The notes beneath the pieces were generated by a model. The model did not search any database, was not told where the DNA came from, and saw only the letters and a program-made list of their open reading frames with translations. From Candidatus Poribacteria bacterium (GTDB taxonomy: Bacteria > Poribacteria > WGA-4E > WGA-3G): a DNA stretch of 32,871 nucleotides. Numbering within the stretch: the first letter of the stretch is position 1; the number at the start of each line of letters is the position of its first letter. Shown in pieces: positions 24,947 through 32,871 of the stretch. The stretch is taken from the NCBI GenBank assembly GCA_007571305.1, contig RKRR01000017.1, forward strand, positions 1-32,871, given 5' to 3'. The translations under genes were made by a program, and so were the position numbers.

Positions 24947-25747
24947 ATGAATCGAATTGACAAAAAATTTCAGGATCTCCGAGATCAAGGTGCCAAGGCA
25001 TTTATGCCATACCTTTGTGCGGGAGACCCAACCCCCGAACTTACCTCCAAACTCCTCCTTACACTTGAGGAAGCGGGCGCAGATATCATCGAACTCGGTG
25101 TCCCTTTTTCTGATCCGATTGCAGACGGACCCACTGTCCAACGCGCAAGCGAACGCGCACTCAGGCATCGTATTTCACTCCAACAGATCCTTGACAGGGT
25201 CGCGACCCTCCGCATACAGACGGACATCCCTATTGCGCTCATGAGCTACTACAACCCGATCTTTAGGATGGGCGAGGACGCATTTTGTAAAGCGGCACAA
25301 GACGCAGGAGTTGACGGTGTTATTGTCCCTGATTTACCTCCTGAGCAAGCACAATCGCTTCTTGAAGTCGCGCCGAACTATAACCTCGCCGTTATCTTTC
25401 TCGCTGCACCGACAAGTCCGCCGGAACGGATGCAATTGATTGCCTCGGTCAGCACTGGATTTATCTATTGTGTCTCAGTAACGGGTGTAACGGGTGCGCG
25501 GGCGATGTTGTCGGACGAGATCGCCCCTATGATTGCAGAACTGCGAAAACACACGGACAAACCGCTTAGCGTCGGCTTTGGGGTATCAACACCGGATCAG
25601 GCAACACAAGTCTCGCAGATCGCTGATGGCGTGATTGTTGGAAGCGCTATTGTCAACGTCATTGAAGACAATATGGACAATGAAGCAAAATTGCTCGCTG
25701 CTGTGAAGCAATTCGCATCAGATCTAGCTGCGGGGGTAAAGGCATAG
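24947..25747 (+). CDS. trpA: Tryptophan synthase alpha chain
   Basis: This 266-residue TIM barrel cleaves indole-3-glycerol phosphate to indole and glyceraldehyde 3-phosphate, and passes indole to TrpB. Catalytic Glu49 and Asp60 lie in IIELGVPFSDPIADGPTVQ at the same numbers as in E. coli. The phosphate-binding ends GVTGAR and GFGVSTPDQA are intact. The length is normal. ATG 24947 has no close ribosome site; CGGAA lies about 14 bases upstream. No trpB or other trp gene is adjacent, so it is an isolated trpA with its own promoter. Confidence 0.96.
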   Translation: MNRIDKKFQDLRDQGAKAFMPYLCAGDPTPELTSKLLLTLEEAGADIIELGVPFSDPIADGPTVQRASERALRHRISLQQILDRVATLRIQTDIPIALMSYYNPIFRMGEDAFCKAAQDAGVDGVIVPDLPPEQAQSLLEVAPNYNLAVIFLAAPTSPPERMQLIASVSTGFIYCVSVTGVTGARAMLSDEIAPMIAELRKHTDKPLSVGFGVSTPDQATQVSQIADGVIVGSAIVNVIEDNMDNEAKLLAAVKQFASDLAAGVKA

Positions 25748-25769
25748 GGAGCCTGGCTTTACAACCGCT

Positions 25770-26669
25770 CTACATTCCGCGTTTGATACCGAATTCCGCT
25801 TCAAACGTTTCCCAAATGTCTTCTGGAATGTCAGTTGTCGCCGCTTCATAGCCGTCTTCCACTTGTGCTTTATCTGCGGGACCGAACATCACTACACCTT
25901 CTATCGGGGCAGCAAGGCAAAACTGCATCGCCAGATGACGGATGTTGACACTGCGTTCCTGACACCATCTCCACATCGCATAAGCCTTCGGTTCGGCATT
26001 CGGATTCCGTCGGCGTTCATCTTCAACATTGGGTTCCGCGCCGGTCAGACTTCCCATGCCCAACGGACTCGCAAGGATAATGCCGATGTCGTGTTCACGT
26101 GCCAGCGGCAAGGTTGTTTCAGATACAGATTGCGATAACAACGTATAGTCTAAGAAGGTAAGGATAATCTCAATATGCCCCGTTTCAATCAGTTCTTTGT
26201 GAAATTCATGGGAGCGGACACCGGCACCAATATGCCTTATATAACCTTCAGACTTCATCTCTAACAGCGTATCCAAGGCGCGTCCGGGTGCCAGCACGCT
26301 CTCCATATCGATCGGATCGTGGATGAGGACAGAATCAAGGTAATCCGTGCGGAGGCTTTTAAGACTGTTTGTAACGCTCCATCGAGTTCCATCTGCGGAG
26401 AAGTCTTTCCGCCGTTCCGGGTGTGTGCCTACCTTCGCTTGCAAATAGACCTTTTCCCTCAATCCGCCGGAGAGTGCCTCTCCCCAGAGATGTTCCGCGT
26501 GCCCCGGGTAGGTATCGATATAGTTGATACCGAGTTCGATACCACGACGGATTGCATCGATAACTTCAGCATCCTGTTTCTGCCACATCCACGCCGCACC
26601 GAGCGCAAGCGCGTTCGGACGCATTTCCGTACGTCCCATCCGTCGAGTTTCTAATTTTGTGGTTGCCAT
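25770..26669 (-). CDS. Aldo/keto reductase family protein
   Basis: This 299-residue TIM barrel oxidoreductase probably uses NAD(P)H. It begins ETRRMGRTEMRPNALALGAAWM, continues with GINYIDTYPGHAEHLWGEAL, VYLQAKVG (Lys) and YLDSVLIHDP (His), and has AxEHDIGIILASPLGMGSL near the cofactor site. The region holding the catalytic Asp and Tyr is about two residues shorter than usual (DTYPGHAE instead of DTxxxYGxxE), so which residue serves as the acid is unclear. It lies 34 bases after the TPP-enzyme gene and probably shares its transcript. Confidence 0.85.
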   Translation of the reverse strand: MATTKLETRRMGRTEMRPNALALGAAWMWQKQDAEVIDAIRRGIELGINYIDTYPGHAEHLWGEALSGGLREKVYLQAKVGTHPERRKDFSADGTRWSVTNSLKSLRTDYLDSVLIHDPIDMESVLAPGRALDTLLEMKSEGYIRHIGAGVRSHEFHKELIETGHIEIILTFLDYTLLSQSVSETTLPLAREHDIGIILASPLGMGSLTGAEPNVEDERRRNPNAEPKAYAMWRWCQERSVNIRHLAMQFCLAAPIEGVVMFGPADKAQVEDGYEAATTDIPEDIWETFEAEFGIKRGM

Positions 26670-26703
26670 AATTGTCCTATGGTTGCGGCACGACGGAACG
26701 TGC

Positions 26704-27306
26704 CTACTCCCTTGCCAGTGCTTGTTTTAACTTATGCGTAGAGTCTGCGAGCGACTCTTGCAGATATGGGTATGGGAAACCGCCCCACCGATCCGGGGGT
26801 GGTTCGTGCGCTTGCGAAATCTTCAGGCTCACAAAAGTGGGGCCAGTTTCATTCCATATCTGCGGGAGTGCTTCGTCGAGCGCGTTTGAATCGTCAAATT
26901 CATAAACCGGCTCAAAACCGGCACCTCTCGCGATCATGGTCCAACTGAAACCTGAGTTGCCGGCAGGCACCGGTTGATTGCCCGTGACTTCGTAGGTTCC
27001 GTTGTCACAGACGAAAAGCAGATAGTTAGGTGGAGGTGTGTTCAGAGCAGTAATCGTCGCCAAGGTCCCTAAGCACATGAGCATGCTTCCGTCACCATTG
27101 AGCACAACCACCCTTTTCTCGGGTTTCGCAAGTGCAATGCCGAGTGCGAAATCGGCAGCGTGTCCCATCGCGCTTCCCACAGAGGCGTAATCCAACGGAT
27201 GCGTTGATATTTTGCCCCACGGAACAGTCGTCCCCATTGTCGTAACGACAACTTCGTCTGTCCGTTGGTTTGCGATGAGTTGTAGACATTCTTCCTTATT
27301 GAGCAT
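26704..27306 (-). CDS. TPP-dependent half-enzyme, sulfopyruvate/phosphonopyruvate decarboxylase beta type
   Basis: This 200-residue protein is only the C-terminal, TPP-diphosphate-binding domain of a thiamine enzyme. The TPP motif is GDGSMLMCLGTL (71-82) with the closing DNGTYE (Asn102). The pattern VVTTMGTTVPW, SVGSAMGHAADFALGIALAKP and the length match the beta subunits of sulfopyruvate decarboxylase or split phosphonopyruvate decarboxylase. An alpha (PYR-domain) partner is expected but none is in the window: the gene upstream is a lipoprotein. ATG 27306 follows GGAGAA. With the reductase it may handle an alpha-keto acid and the aldehyde it yields. Confidence 0.8.
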   Translation of the reverse strand: MLNKEECLQLIANQRTDEVVVTTMGTTVPWGKISTHPLDYASVGSAMGHAADFALGIALAKPEKRVVVLNGDGSMLMCLGTLATITALNTPPPNYLLFVCDNGTYEVTGNQPVPAGNSGFSWTMIARGAGFEPVYEFDDSNALDEALPQIWNETGPTFVSLKISQAHEPPPDRWGGFPYPYLQESLADSTHKLKQALARE

Positions 27307-27329
27307 AGTTTTCTCCGGTATGTCTGCGG

Positions 27330-28829
27330 CTATTCTTCCTCCTCTTTCGGCAGGAACTTGATATGTGGTGGGGTCTTCAAGGCGGTTGTCGTGATTTGAA
27401 CGTGCTCCGCGAATTCCGCCTCGGTCTCTATTCCATCAATACCGCCTCCCCAGATAGCAAACGTCCGATAATTGAGCCTGCCTTCAGCATTTGGGACGAG
27501 AATAACGGGCAAAAGAGAACTGTCCGAGGCATTATCAGCAGCTGTTAGATTTGTATCCTGTACCTCGCGCCCCGTGAGGGCAATGAGTGCAACGCCAAGG
27601 GTGTCTATATCGCTTGGATCTGTCCCCCAACTCCGTATCCAGCCCTGTTTTCTGTCCTCTCCATAAGCACCGTTCAGGCGTGGAATACCTGTAGCAATGG
27701 CATAATCCGTGATGAGGTCTCCATCAATATGAATGTGGTGTTCGACCCACGGATTTTCTCCATAGATAAAAACAGTTGATGTTAACCGGTATATTTCGCC
27801 TTGAACGTTCCATTCCGGCACAATCCGCTGGACAATAGAGCGGATCGAGCCATCGGCGAGGATACGGACGTAATCCCCTTCAGTGGGCAGTGGAATCATC
27901 TCCCTTGCTTGTTTATGCCATAGGGCAATTCCACCACAACCTATGAGACCTTCAGAATGGTTTAGCGGAACCATCTCGGGTGTTTCAGGTTTGAGAAGAG
28001 CGTTCAGCGATAAACCAATCGCTTGCACTATGTCTAACTGTCCTTCTGTTGTAGGCTCCTGCTCAAGACCGGTTTCAGTATTGTATGATTTCCGGACAAA
28101 GTAGACTTCTTGATTTTCGAGATCGCGGACGACCCACTGTTGCTCCGGTTTTTCTATTTCTACCTGGACCTGCTGGGAGAGGATAATCCCGTTGTTCTCA
28201 AAATGGTGTCTGAGTTCTGGCGAGAGTGGCCTTTCATAATCTAATTCGGGCTGAAACATCGTATCTACACTGAACAATTCTGCGCGTCTTTTACCGTATG
28301 CGATGAAGGCACCGTTCGGCTTTAATAGATACGCGATCAGATTTGATTCCAGTGCCGCTACGACATCAAGTTCGGGAAAGATAGCGGCGCGTGTCTGTTT
28401 ATTGATATCCAGTGTTAACGTCGCCTTGACATTTGGATCGTAAAGGATCGAAATCTCTTTTGTCTCCTCCGGTTCCAAATCTAACAGAAAGCAGAGCTGA
28501 TCGCGCTCACCGTCATAGTCCAAATCATCTGCTTGTGCAGGAATCATCACTTCCCGCGGAGCTTTCCCCGTAACAACAGAATAGGCTTTGAAGGTGAAAT
28601 CAGGATTCACTTTTCGGAGTTGTGCTCCCGTCAGCACGATCGGAACCTTTTTGCGTTGAATAGGTAATGTATTTTGGATGGAGAGGCGGATTTTACTAAT
28701 CTTCTGGTCGCCGCCGGGCATCGTACAGGCATTAAGCATCAACACCGCGCCTAAAATAAACGAGAGGCAGATTGCTAAAGCAGGTGTTCCTGTATGCGCC
28801 TGAGTCCTGTTTTGTTGATGTATAACCAA
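27330..28829 (-). CDS. DUF4861-like lipoprotein
   Basis: This 499-residue protein has a lipoprotein signal with lipobox LNAC (acylated Cys35) after a hydrophobic stretch, so it is an envelope lipoprotein. The body (RKKVPIVLTGAQLRKVNPDF...DDLDYDGERDQLCFLLDLEPEETKEISILYDP, later WGTDPSDIDTLGVALIAL) resembles DUF4861, found with sugar-degradation genes in other bacteria; this assignment is from memory of the pattern. The start is a TTG (28829), supported by AAAGGA about seven bases before it and by the signal peptide. It ends 23 bases before the TPP-enzyme gene, so the three minus-strand genes may be one operon. Confidence 0.65.
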   Translation of the reverse strand: MVIHQQNRTQAHTGTPALAICLSFILGAVLMLNACTMPGGDQKISKIRLSIQNTLPIQRKKVPIVLTGAQLRKVNPDFTFKAYSVVTGKAPREVMIPAQADDLDYDGERDQLCFLLDLEPEETKEISILYDPNVKATLTLDINKQTRAAIFPELDVVAALESNLIAYLLKPNGAFIAYGKRRAELFSVDTMFQPELDYERPLSPELRHHFENNGIILSQQVQVEIEKPEQQWVVRDLENQEVYFVRKSYNTETGLEQEPTTEGQLDIVQAIGLSLNALLKPETPEMVPLNHSEGLIGCGGIALWHKQAREMIPLPTEGDYVRILADGSIRSIVQRIVPEWNVQGEIYRLTSTVFIYGENPWVEHHIHIDGDLITDYAIATGIPRLNGAYGEDRKQGWIRSWGTDPSDIDTLGVALIALTGREVQDTNLTAADNASDSSLLPVILVPNAEGRLNYRTFAIWGGGIDGIETEAEFAEHVQITTTALKTPPHIKFLPKEEEE

Positions 28830-28880
28830 TTGTTTTTCCTTTTTAGTGGATGTCAGGTCGGGTCGCTACACAACCCTTTC

Positions 28881-28916
28881 AGCCAGCTGAAAACTGAAAA
28901 CCGATAACTGACGACT
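28881..28916. repeat. Short degenerate tandem repeat
   Basis: The sequence contains consecutive units of the form CTGAAAA, CTGAAAA, CGATAA, CTGACGA. A related single stretch (CGGCTGAAAACTGATGG) is at about 12560. It lies in a 100-base gap between two minus-strand genes. It may be a heptamer-type intergenic repeat. Confidence 0.35.
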
Positions 28917-28930
28917 ATCTACCATAGAAA

Positions 28931-30100
28931 TTACAGGTCTGGTAAAACCTCAAGCAGACGTTCAACCTCAGATGACGTGTTATAAAAATGAGGGGAGACC
29001 CTAATACCGCTTCCACGTTCTGCTGTAATTATATTTTCAGCGTAGAGTTTCTCATAAATTTCAGTCGGAGTGTGCCGCTCGCTTTCAAAAATAACAATTC
29101 CCGCTCGATCCGAATCTTTTTTTGGTGTGATGACACGGTAACCTTTGGTTTCCAATCCTTCTATTAAACGTTTCGTCAGTTCCAAAATGCGCCCTTCGAT
29201 TGTAGGGATACCGATGTCAAGGAGTAAGTCGATCGCCGCCTTGAGTCCATAAAGTCCGACGCTGTTGTAAGAACCCTCCTCAAAACGGGTTGCGTCCGGC
29301 TTCTGGGTTAAATCGTAATTGAGAAAATCGCGCGGATTTACAACACTCGACCAACCAATATTGGTATTAATGAGCCGCTCACGTTTTTCATGGGCACAAT
29401 AGAAAACCGCTGCCCCCTCCGGTGCCAGCAACCATTTGTGTCCGTCGGCTGCTAAAATATCAACGTTACAGGATTTCACATCCACCTCAATCGCACCGAG
29501 ACTCTGAATAGCATCAACGATAAACCAAATATTGTGTTCGCGGCACAGATGTCCGAGTGCCTGAATATCGTTTCGGAAACCGGAGGCAAACTCTACATGA
29601 CTGATTGTTAAGGCACGTGTACGTGCGTCAATCGCGGATGCAATATCTTCAATATGAATGCATCCATCTCGCTCCGGCACCATACGTGTTTGAACGCCGT
29701 AGCGTTCTTTCAAACTCCACCACGGATAGATATTAGCGGGAAATTCAACCGCTGTTGTAACGACATTGTCTCCTTCTCGCCAATCAATACCGTTCGCAGC
29801 GATAAGAATACCTTGTGTTGTATTCTTCATGAATGCAATTTCTGTGGTATCGGCATTGATAAGTTGTGCCGCCGCTGCGCGACAGACCTCAGCTGTTTCC
29901 GACCACTGATCAGCGTTTACGGCACCATTCACAGTCGCATCCTGTATAAATCCTGTCATCGCGTCCTGCACCCGAAGCGATAACGGGGCAACACCCGCAT
30001 GGTTCATATAAATATAGGTTTCGGTTACCGGAAATACACTCCGCCAATCGGGAGCTGGAACATCCCATCCAGGGTACCGAACAGTTCTGATTTTTTTCAA
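28931..30100 (-). CDS. Class V aminotransferase (cysteine desulfurase-like fold)
   Basis: This 389-residue PLP enzyme is of the isopenicillin-N epimerase/cysteine desulfurase-like type. It shows IYMNHAGVAPLS, the PLP site ADGHKWLLAPEG with Lys222, and the pyridine-contacting Asp196 in WFIVDAIQSLG; EGSYNSVGLYGLKAAIDLL follows. The active-site cysteine loop of cysteine desulfurases is not evident. The reaction (transamination, epimerisation or desulfuration) cannot be fixed. The start is a TTG at 30100, with AGGATGG about 10-16 bases upstream. It is monocistronic as far as can be seen. Confidence 0.85.
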   Translation of the reverse strand: MKKIRTVRYPGWDVPAPDWRSVFPVTETYIYMNHAGVAPLSLRVQDAMTGFIQDATVNGAVNADQWSETAEVCRAAAAQLINADTTEIAFMKNTTQGILIAANGIDWREGDNVVTTAVEFPANIYPWWSLKERYGVQTRMVPERDGCIHIEDIASAIDARTRALTISHVEFASGFRNDIQALGHLCREHNIWFIVDAIQSLGAIEVDVKSCNVDILAADGHKWLLAPEGAAVFYCAHEKRERLINTNIGWSSVVNPRDFLNYDLTQKPDATRFEEGSYNSVGLYGLKAAIDLLLDIGIPTIEGRILELTKRLIEGLETKGYRVITPKKDSDRAGIVIFESERHTPTEIYEKLYAENIITAERGSGIRVSPHFYNTSSEVERLLEVLPDL

Positions 30101-30130
30101 TATGTGTCCATCCTACTGTAGAGCACAGGG

Positions 30131-30151
30131 CGTATTTCGTAATGAAATACG
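30131..30151. repeat. Perfect hairpin upstream of the aminotransferase
   Basis: CGTATTTC (30131-30138) and GAAATACG (30144-30151) form a perfect 8-bp stem with a five-base loop. It is 30 bases before the aminotransferase start, so it may be an operator or a repeat unit. No partner copy was found in the window. Confidence 0.35.
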
Positions 30152-30176
30152 GAACACCAAAGTTCAAAATCCCGTT

Positions 30177-30192
30177 GTTTAACCGCAAGGTA
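30177..30192. repeat. Dispersed short repeat, copy at 30177
   Basis: This is identical to GTTTAACCGCAAGGTA at 17191-17206. It lies between the aminotransferase and the glycosyltransferase genes, in a 228-base region without a gene. Confidence 0.5.
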
Positions 30193-30328
30193 TGATTATA
30201 GTAAAATCCAAAAATAAGTGCACACGTGTAGCATAGGCTGTTGGTTTCCTGTGCCAGTCAGAACAGATAACTTCAGGGTTCACACGACGATACGAGTGTC
30301 CAAGTAATTACGAAATCTACTATAAAAA

Positions 30329-31582
30329 TCAAAAATTCAGAAAAGTTTCTATCGTGTAGTCTTTCACCCGCTTTGCGTTGGCAAATGTGATGAGTTCACC
30401 AAACAAACCGGAACAGAATACTAAAATTCCACTAGTGATAAAAATAGTACTCGGATTCGAATATCTCACGTTCAAAATTTCCGGCAAAAGAGAGTTGATA
30501 GGCGTAAGGAGGAAGATAGCACCAAGTCCGAACAAAGCGACACCGATGGGTCCAAAAAACCGAATAGGTCTCCGTCTACACTGAATAATAAAAAAACGTT
30601 CGAGCGTGTCTAACGTGGATGACTCTCTTTTGGCATGTTGAATTGTGTTCTCAGTTATCCATGCAAGTATCAGTAAGGCTACCGCTAAACTGAAGCAACT
30701 CAGTGCCGCAATGTTAGCACTTCCGAGCAAAACACGCCCTAATACGAAGAAAGGGAGGCTTAGGAATGCCGCAACGCGAAATGCCTTCTGTTTCGGACGG
30801 AAAAGCACATTTGACAACCGTTGTCGCAGCGATGGTTTTTGTGGATTAGGACGCGAAGCAAAAACGGAGATGATAAACTTGAAGGCGATAATGTCCAGCA
30901 TCACACGCCATACTCTGCCAAGTCCGTACTTACTTTTTCCGAAACGTCGTGGGTGATGTGTGACAACGATTTCAGTGATGCGCGCACCGACGACCGTAGA
31001 CATCGCAGGGATAAATCGGTGCATCTCTCCATAGAGCGGCACCTGTTTGATAACCGATGCTCGGTACGCCTTGAGTGAACATCCATTGTCATGGATAGGG
31101 ACCCCCGTTACCTTACCAATTATCCAATTGGCAACGATGGACGGAACACGGCGTGTCAAAAATTTATCCTGTCGTTCTTTTCGCCATCCGCATACCAAAT
31201 CGTAGCCTTCGTCCAGTTTCTCAAGTAGTTTCGGAATATCGGCGGGATCGTTTTGCAAATCACCGTCCATACTGATGATCCGTTGTCCTTGCGCGAATTC
31301 GAATCCTGCGGCCATCGCTGCTGTCTGCCCCGCATTCTTTTGGAATCGAATGACCCTCAGTTTCGGTTTCTGTTTGCTAAGTTCGGAAAGCACAGCGAAG
31401 GTTCCATCGTGACTGCCATCGTCTACGAACAACACCTCATAAGTTTCACCTATTGGTTCACATACCGCTTGAATTTTTTCAAACAACATACGAACGTTTT
31501 CTTCTTCGTTATAAACGGGGACCACGATGGATAGAATCGGTTTTTTAACTGTCCTTGCGGTTGAACGATGTGAGATTGGCAT
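30329..31582 (-). CDS. Membrane-anchored GT2 glycosyltransferase
   Basis: This 417-residue protein is of the DPM1/ArnC/GtrB-like group, which transfers a sugar from a nucleotide donor to polyprenyl phosphate at the inner membrane. The GT-A domain has LSIVVPVYNEEENV (18-30), VLFVDDGSHDGT (50-61) and the metal DxD in MDGDLQNDPADIP. The segment PSIVANWIIGKVTGVPIHDNGCSLKAYR is characteristic. The C-terminal third has several hydrophobic spans (about 280-320, 345-365 and 375-400). The start is ATG 31582. It lies 119 bases downstream of the thymidylyltransferase gene on the same strand. Confidence 0.88.
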   Translation of the reverse strand: MPISHRSTARTVKKPILSIVVPVYNEEENVRMLFEKIQAVCEPIGETYEVLFVDDGSHDGTFAVLSELSKQKPKLRVIRFQKNAGQTAAMAAGFEFAQGQRIISMDGDLQNDPADIPKLLEKLDEGYDLVCGWRKERQDKFLTRRVPSIVANWIIGKVTGVPIHDNGCSLKAYRASVIKQVPLYGEMHRFIPAMSTVVGARITEIVVTHHPRRFGKSKYGLGRVWRVMLDIIAFKFIISVFASRPNPQKPSLRQRLSNVLFRPKQKAFRVAAFLSLPFFVLGRVLLGSANIAALSCFSLAVALLILAWITENTIQHAKRESSTLDTLERFFIIQCRRRPIRFFGPIGVALFGLGAIFLLTPINSLLPEILNVRYSNPSTIFITSGILVFCSGLFGELITFANAKRVKDYTIETFLNF

Positions 31583-31701
31583 TTGACGTGTCTTTTTTAA
31601 ATCTGAAGAAACACCTAAGCAAAAATCCTGTGCCGTTTATAGCCACCGCCACAAAATGCTCTACCCCACCGCTCGAGGGGAGATGTTGCTTCGGTGATTT
31701 A

Positions 31702-32424
31702 CTACCAGTCCGAGGAGTTCAGCAAGATATGATGCGCTTCAGTGAGCGATTCAAAGGTTCCCGCGTCAATCCATTTTCCTTGGACAAGACTATATTCAAG
31801 TTCTCCGCGCTGAATATAAGCATTGTTGACAGCAGTAATCTCGTATTCCCCACGTGCTGACGGTTCAACCGTCCGGATGATGTCGAACACAGATGCATCG
31901 TAGAAATAGGCCCCTACGACTGCGTAATCACTTTTCGGATACCTCGGTTTTTCTTCTATCGCAACGATATGCTGTTCATCCAATGTCGCTACGCCGTAAC
32001 GTTCCGGATCCGACACCTGTTTGAGCAGGACTCTAGCCCCTTGTTGCTGCGCACGGAAGTCGTTAACGGCTTGTTGAATGGAGGTTTCAAAGATATTGTC
32101 CCCCAACAGAACAGCGATTCTTCCACCATTGGCGAACCCTTCTGCTAATGCCAGTGCATGCGCGATGCCTTTAGCTTCCTCTTGCACCCGATAGGTGAAT
32201 TCACATCCAAAGTCATTTCCGCTCCCCAAGGCTTTCACAAAGTCCCCAACGTATTGCGGGTTTGTTACGATGAGAATATCGGTGATCCCCGCTGTCGTAA
32301 GGTGCTTAACGCTATGAAACACCATCGGTTCGTTACCTACAGGCAAGAGATGCTTACTGGTGACTTTTGTGAGTGGATACAAACGGGTGCCGAGTCCACC
32401 CGCGAGAATTACACCTTTGAGCAT
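31702..32424 (-). CDS. Glucose-1-phosphate thymidylyltransferase-like nucleotidyltransferase
   Basis: This 240-residue protein joins a sugar-1-phosphate to dTTP or another NTP, an early step of deoxysugar biosynthesis. The G-loop GGLGTRLYPLTKVTSKHLLPVG (9-30), metal Asp in VLLGDNIF, YGVATLDE, AIEEKPRYPKSDYAVVGAYFYD and GEYEITAVNNAY are typical of RmlA/RfbA. It is about 50 residues shorter than E. coli RmlA, matching the short subfamily. GGAGG lies about 17 bases before ATG 32424. With the GT2 gene downstream it suggests surface-glycan synthesis, but no other dTDP-sugar genes are in view. Confidence 0.85.
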   Translation of the reverse strand: MLKGVILAGGLGTRLYPLTKVTSKHLLPVGNEPMVFHSVKHLTTAGITDILIVTNPQYVGDFVKALGSGNDFGCEFTYRVQEEAKGIAHALALAEGFANGGRIAVLLGDNIFETSIQQAVNDFRAQQQGARVLLKQVSDPERYGVATLDEQHIVAIEEKPRYPKSDYAVVGAYFYDASVFDIIRTVEPSARGEYEITAVNNAYIQRGELEYSLVQGKWIDAGTFESLTEAHHILLNSSDW

Positions 32425-32516
32425 GATTCTTGAACTATGTGCCTCCGCTCTGCTCTCTATCTATTTCGAGCAGGTTTCTGGTTCATTCGCGATGCACGCG
32501 AAGGACTCGTACGTTT

Positions 32517-32871
32517 TTAATCGTTTGGACCTCGTCCGGGGAAAGTAAGCTCAGCGACACCCGACTTATCCAGATCGCCCAACCCGAGTTCAATCATCCG
32601 ATCGTACTGTGCTTTCGTAGCGTGGGCGAGCGGGAGAGAGATACCAGCGGCATCTGCTAAGTCAAGCGCAATACCTGAATCTTTGGATGCATGGGCAGAT
32701 GAGAAATAACACTCATGATCGCGTGCCTCCATGTCTTCTCCATCGGTTTCCAAGACTCGAGAGTTTGCCCCTGTTTGCGCGAAAACCTCCTGCAACATCG
32801 CCAGATCCAATCCGAGCGCGGCACCCAAGCCGAGTCCTTCGGCGAGTCCTGCCGTATTAATATTCATCACC
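32517..32871 (-). CDS. 3-hydroxyisobutyrate dehydrogenase-like protein, C-terminal part (partial)
   Basis: The gene runs off the right edge of the window; only about 117 residues are seen. They form the all-alpha NAD_binding_11 domain of beta-hydroxyacid dehydrogenases (3-hydroxyisobutyrate, tartronate semialdehyde or glyoxylate reductase group). NINTAGLAEGLGLGAALGLDL opens it, and AHASKDSGIALDLADAAGISLPLAHAT contains the catalytic-type Lys64. The missing part should hold the N-terminal Rossmann domain. The specific substrate cannot be told. Confidence 0.8.
   Translation of the reverse strand, partial: VMNINTAGLAEGLGLGAALGLDLAMLQEVFAQTGANSRVLETDGEDMEARDHECYFSSAHASKDSGIALDLADAAGISLPLAHATKAQYDRMIELGLGDLDKSGVAELTFPGRGPND

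Overview
The window looks like a chromosome segment of an uncultured bacterium with roughly 50% GC. The best guess is a Candidatus Poribacteria-type lineage. This is inference from gene content: phytanoyl-CoA dioxygenase-like, CehA/McbA-like, LamG, FG-GAP/UnbV and sugar-isomerase-like genes, plus three secreted LamG proteins that share a short C-terminal tail. Nothing here proves the taxon. There are no rRNA, tRNA, CRISPR or phage structural genes.

Layout. 1-1511: a 1.4 kb IS4-type insertion sequence with a frameshifted transposase, lying directly beside the diverged end of a related element. It abuts a nucleosidase gene. 2258-6233: a promoter, then a secreted CehA-like metallohydrolase and a PhyH dioxygenase in an operon, then a methyltransferase. 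6240-9199: a fragment of an enolase-superfamily gene, a small ABM monooxygenase, and a secreted LamG protein gene bracketed by two inverted copies of a ~120 bp MITE-like repeat, then a nucleotidyltransferase. 9244-13729: a GNAT acetyltransferase, a TIM-barrel sugar isomerase-like protein, a convergent gamma-glutamyltransferase, and a tartrate/D-malate dehydrogenase-type enzyme. 13730-16240: a largely empty 0.7 kb, then a strong promoter and two tandem LamG paralogues. 16323-21781: an ADP-ribosylglycohydrolase, an exported FG-GAP/UnbV repeat protein, and ClpB.

21782-24841 is AT-richer and accessory in character. It holds a GmrSD-like (DUF262 + DUF1524) restriction gene interrupted by one in-frame amber codon, a diverged partial copy of the trpA promoter and 5' end, and two tiny adjacent genes. 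The intact trpA follows with a consensus sigma70 promoter. On the minus strand, 25770-32871 carries an aldo/keto reductase with a TPP-binding half-enzyme, a DUF4861-like lipoprotein, a class V aminotransferase, a membrane GT2 glycosyltransferase, a glucose-1-phosphate thymidylyltransferase and a partial hydroxyisobutyrate dehydrogenase-like gene.

The most interesting points are the trpA 5' duplication flanking the small gene pair next to the amber-split GmrSD, the C-terminal tail shared by the secreted LamG proteins, and the MITE-bracketed LamG gene. Most genes are ordinary metabolic or stress functions. No complete new multi-gene system could be demonstrated from sequence alone.
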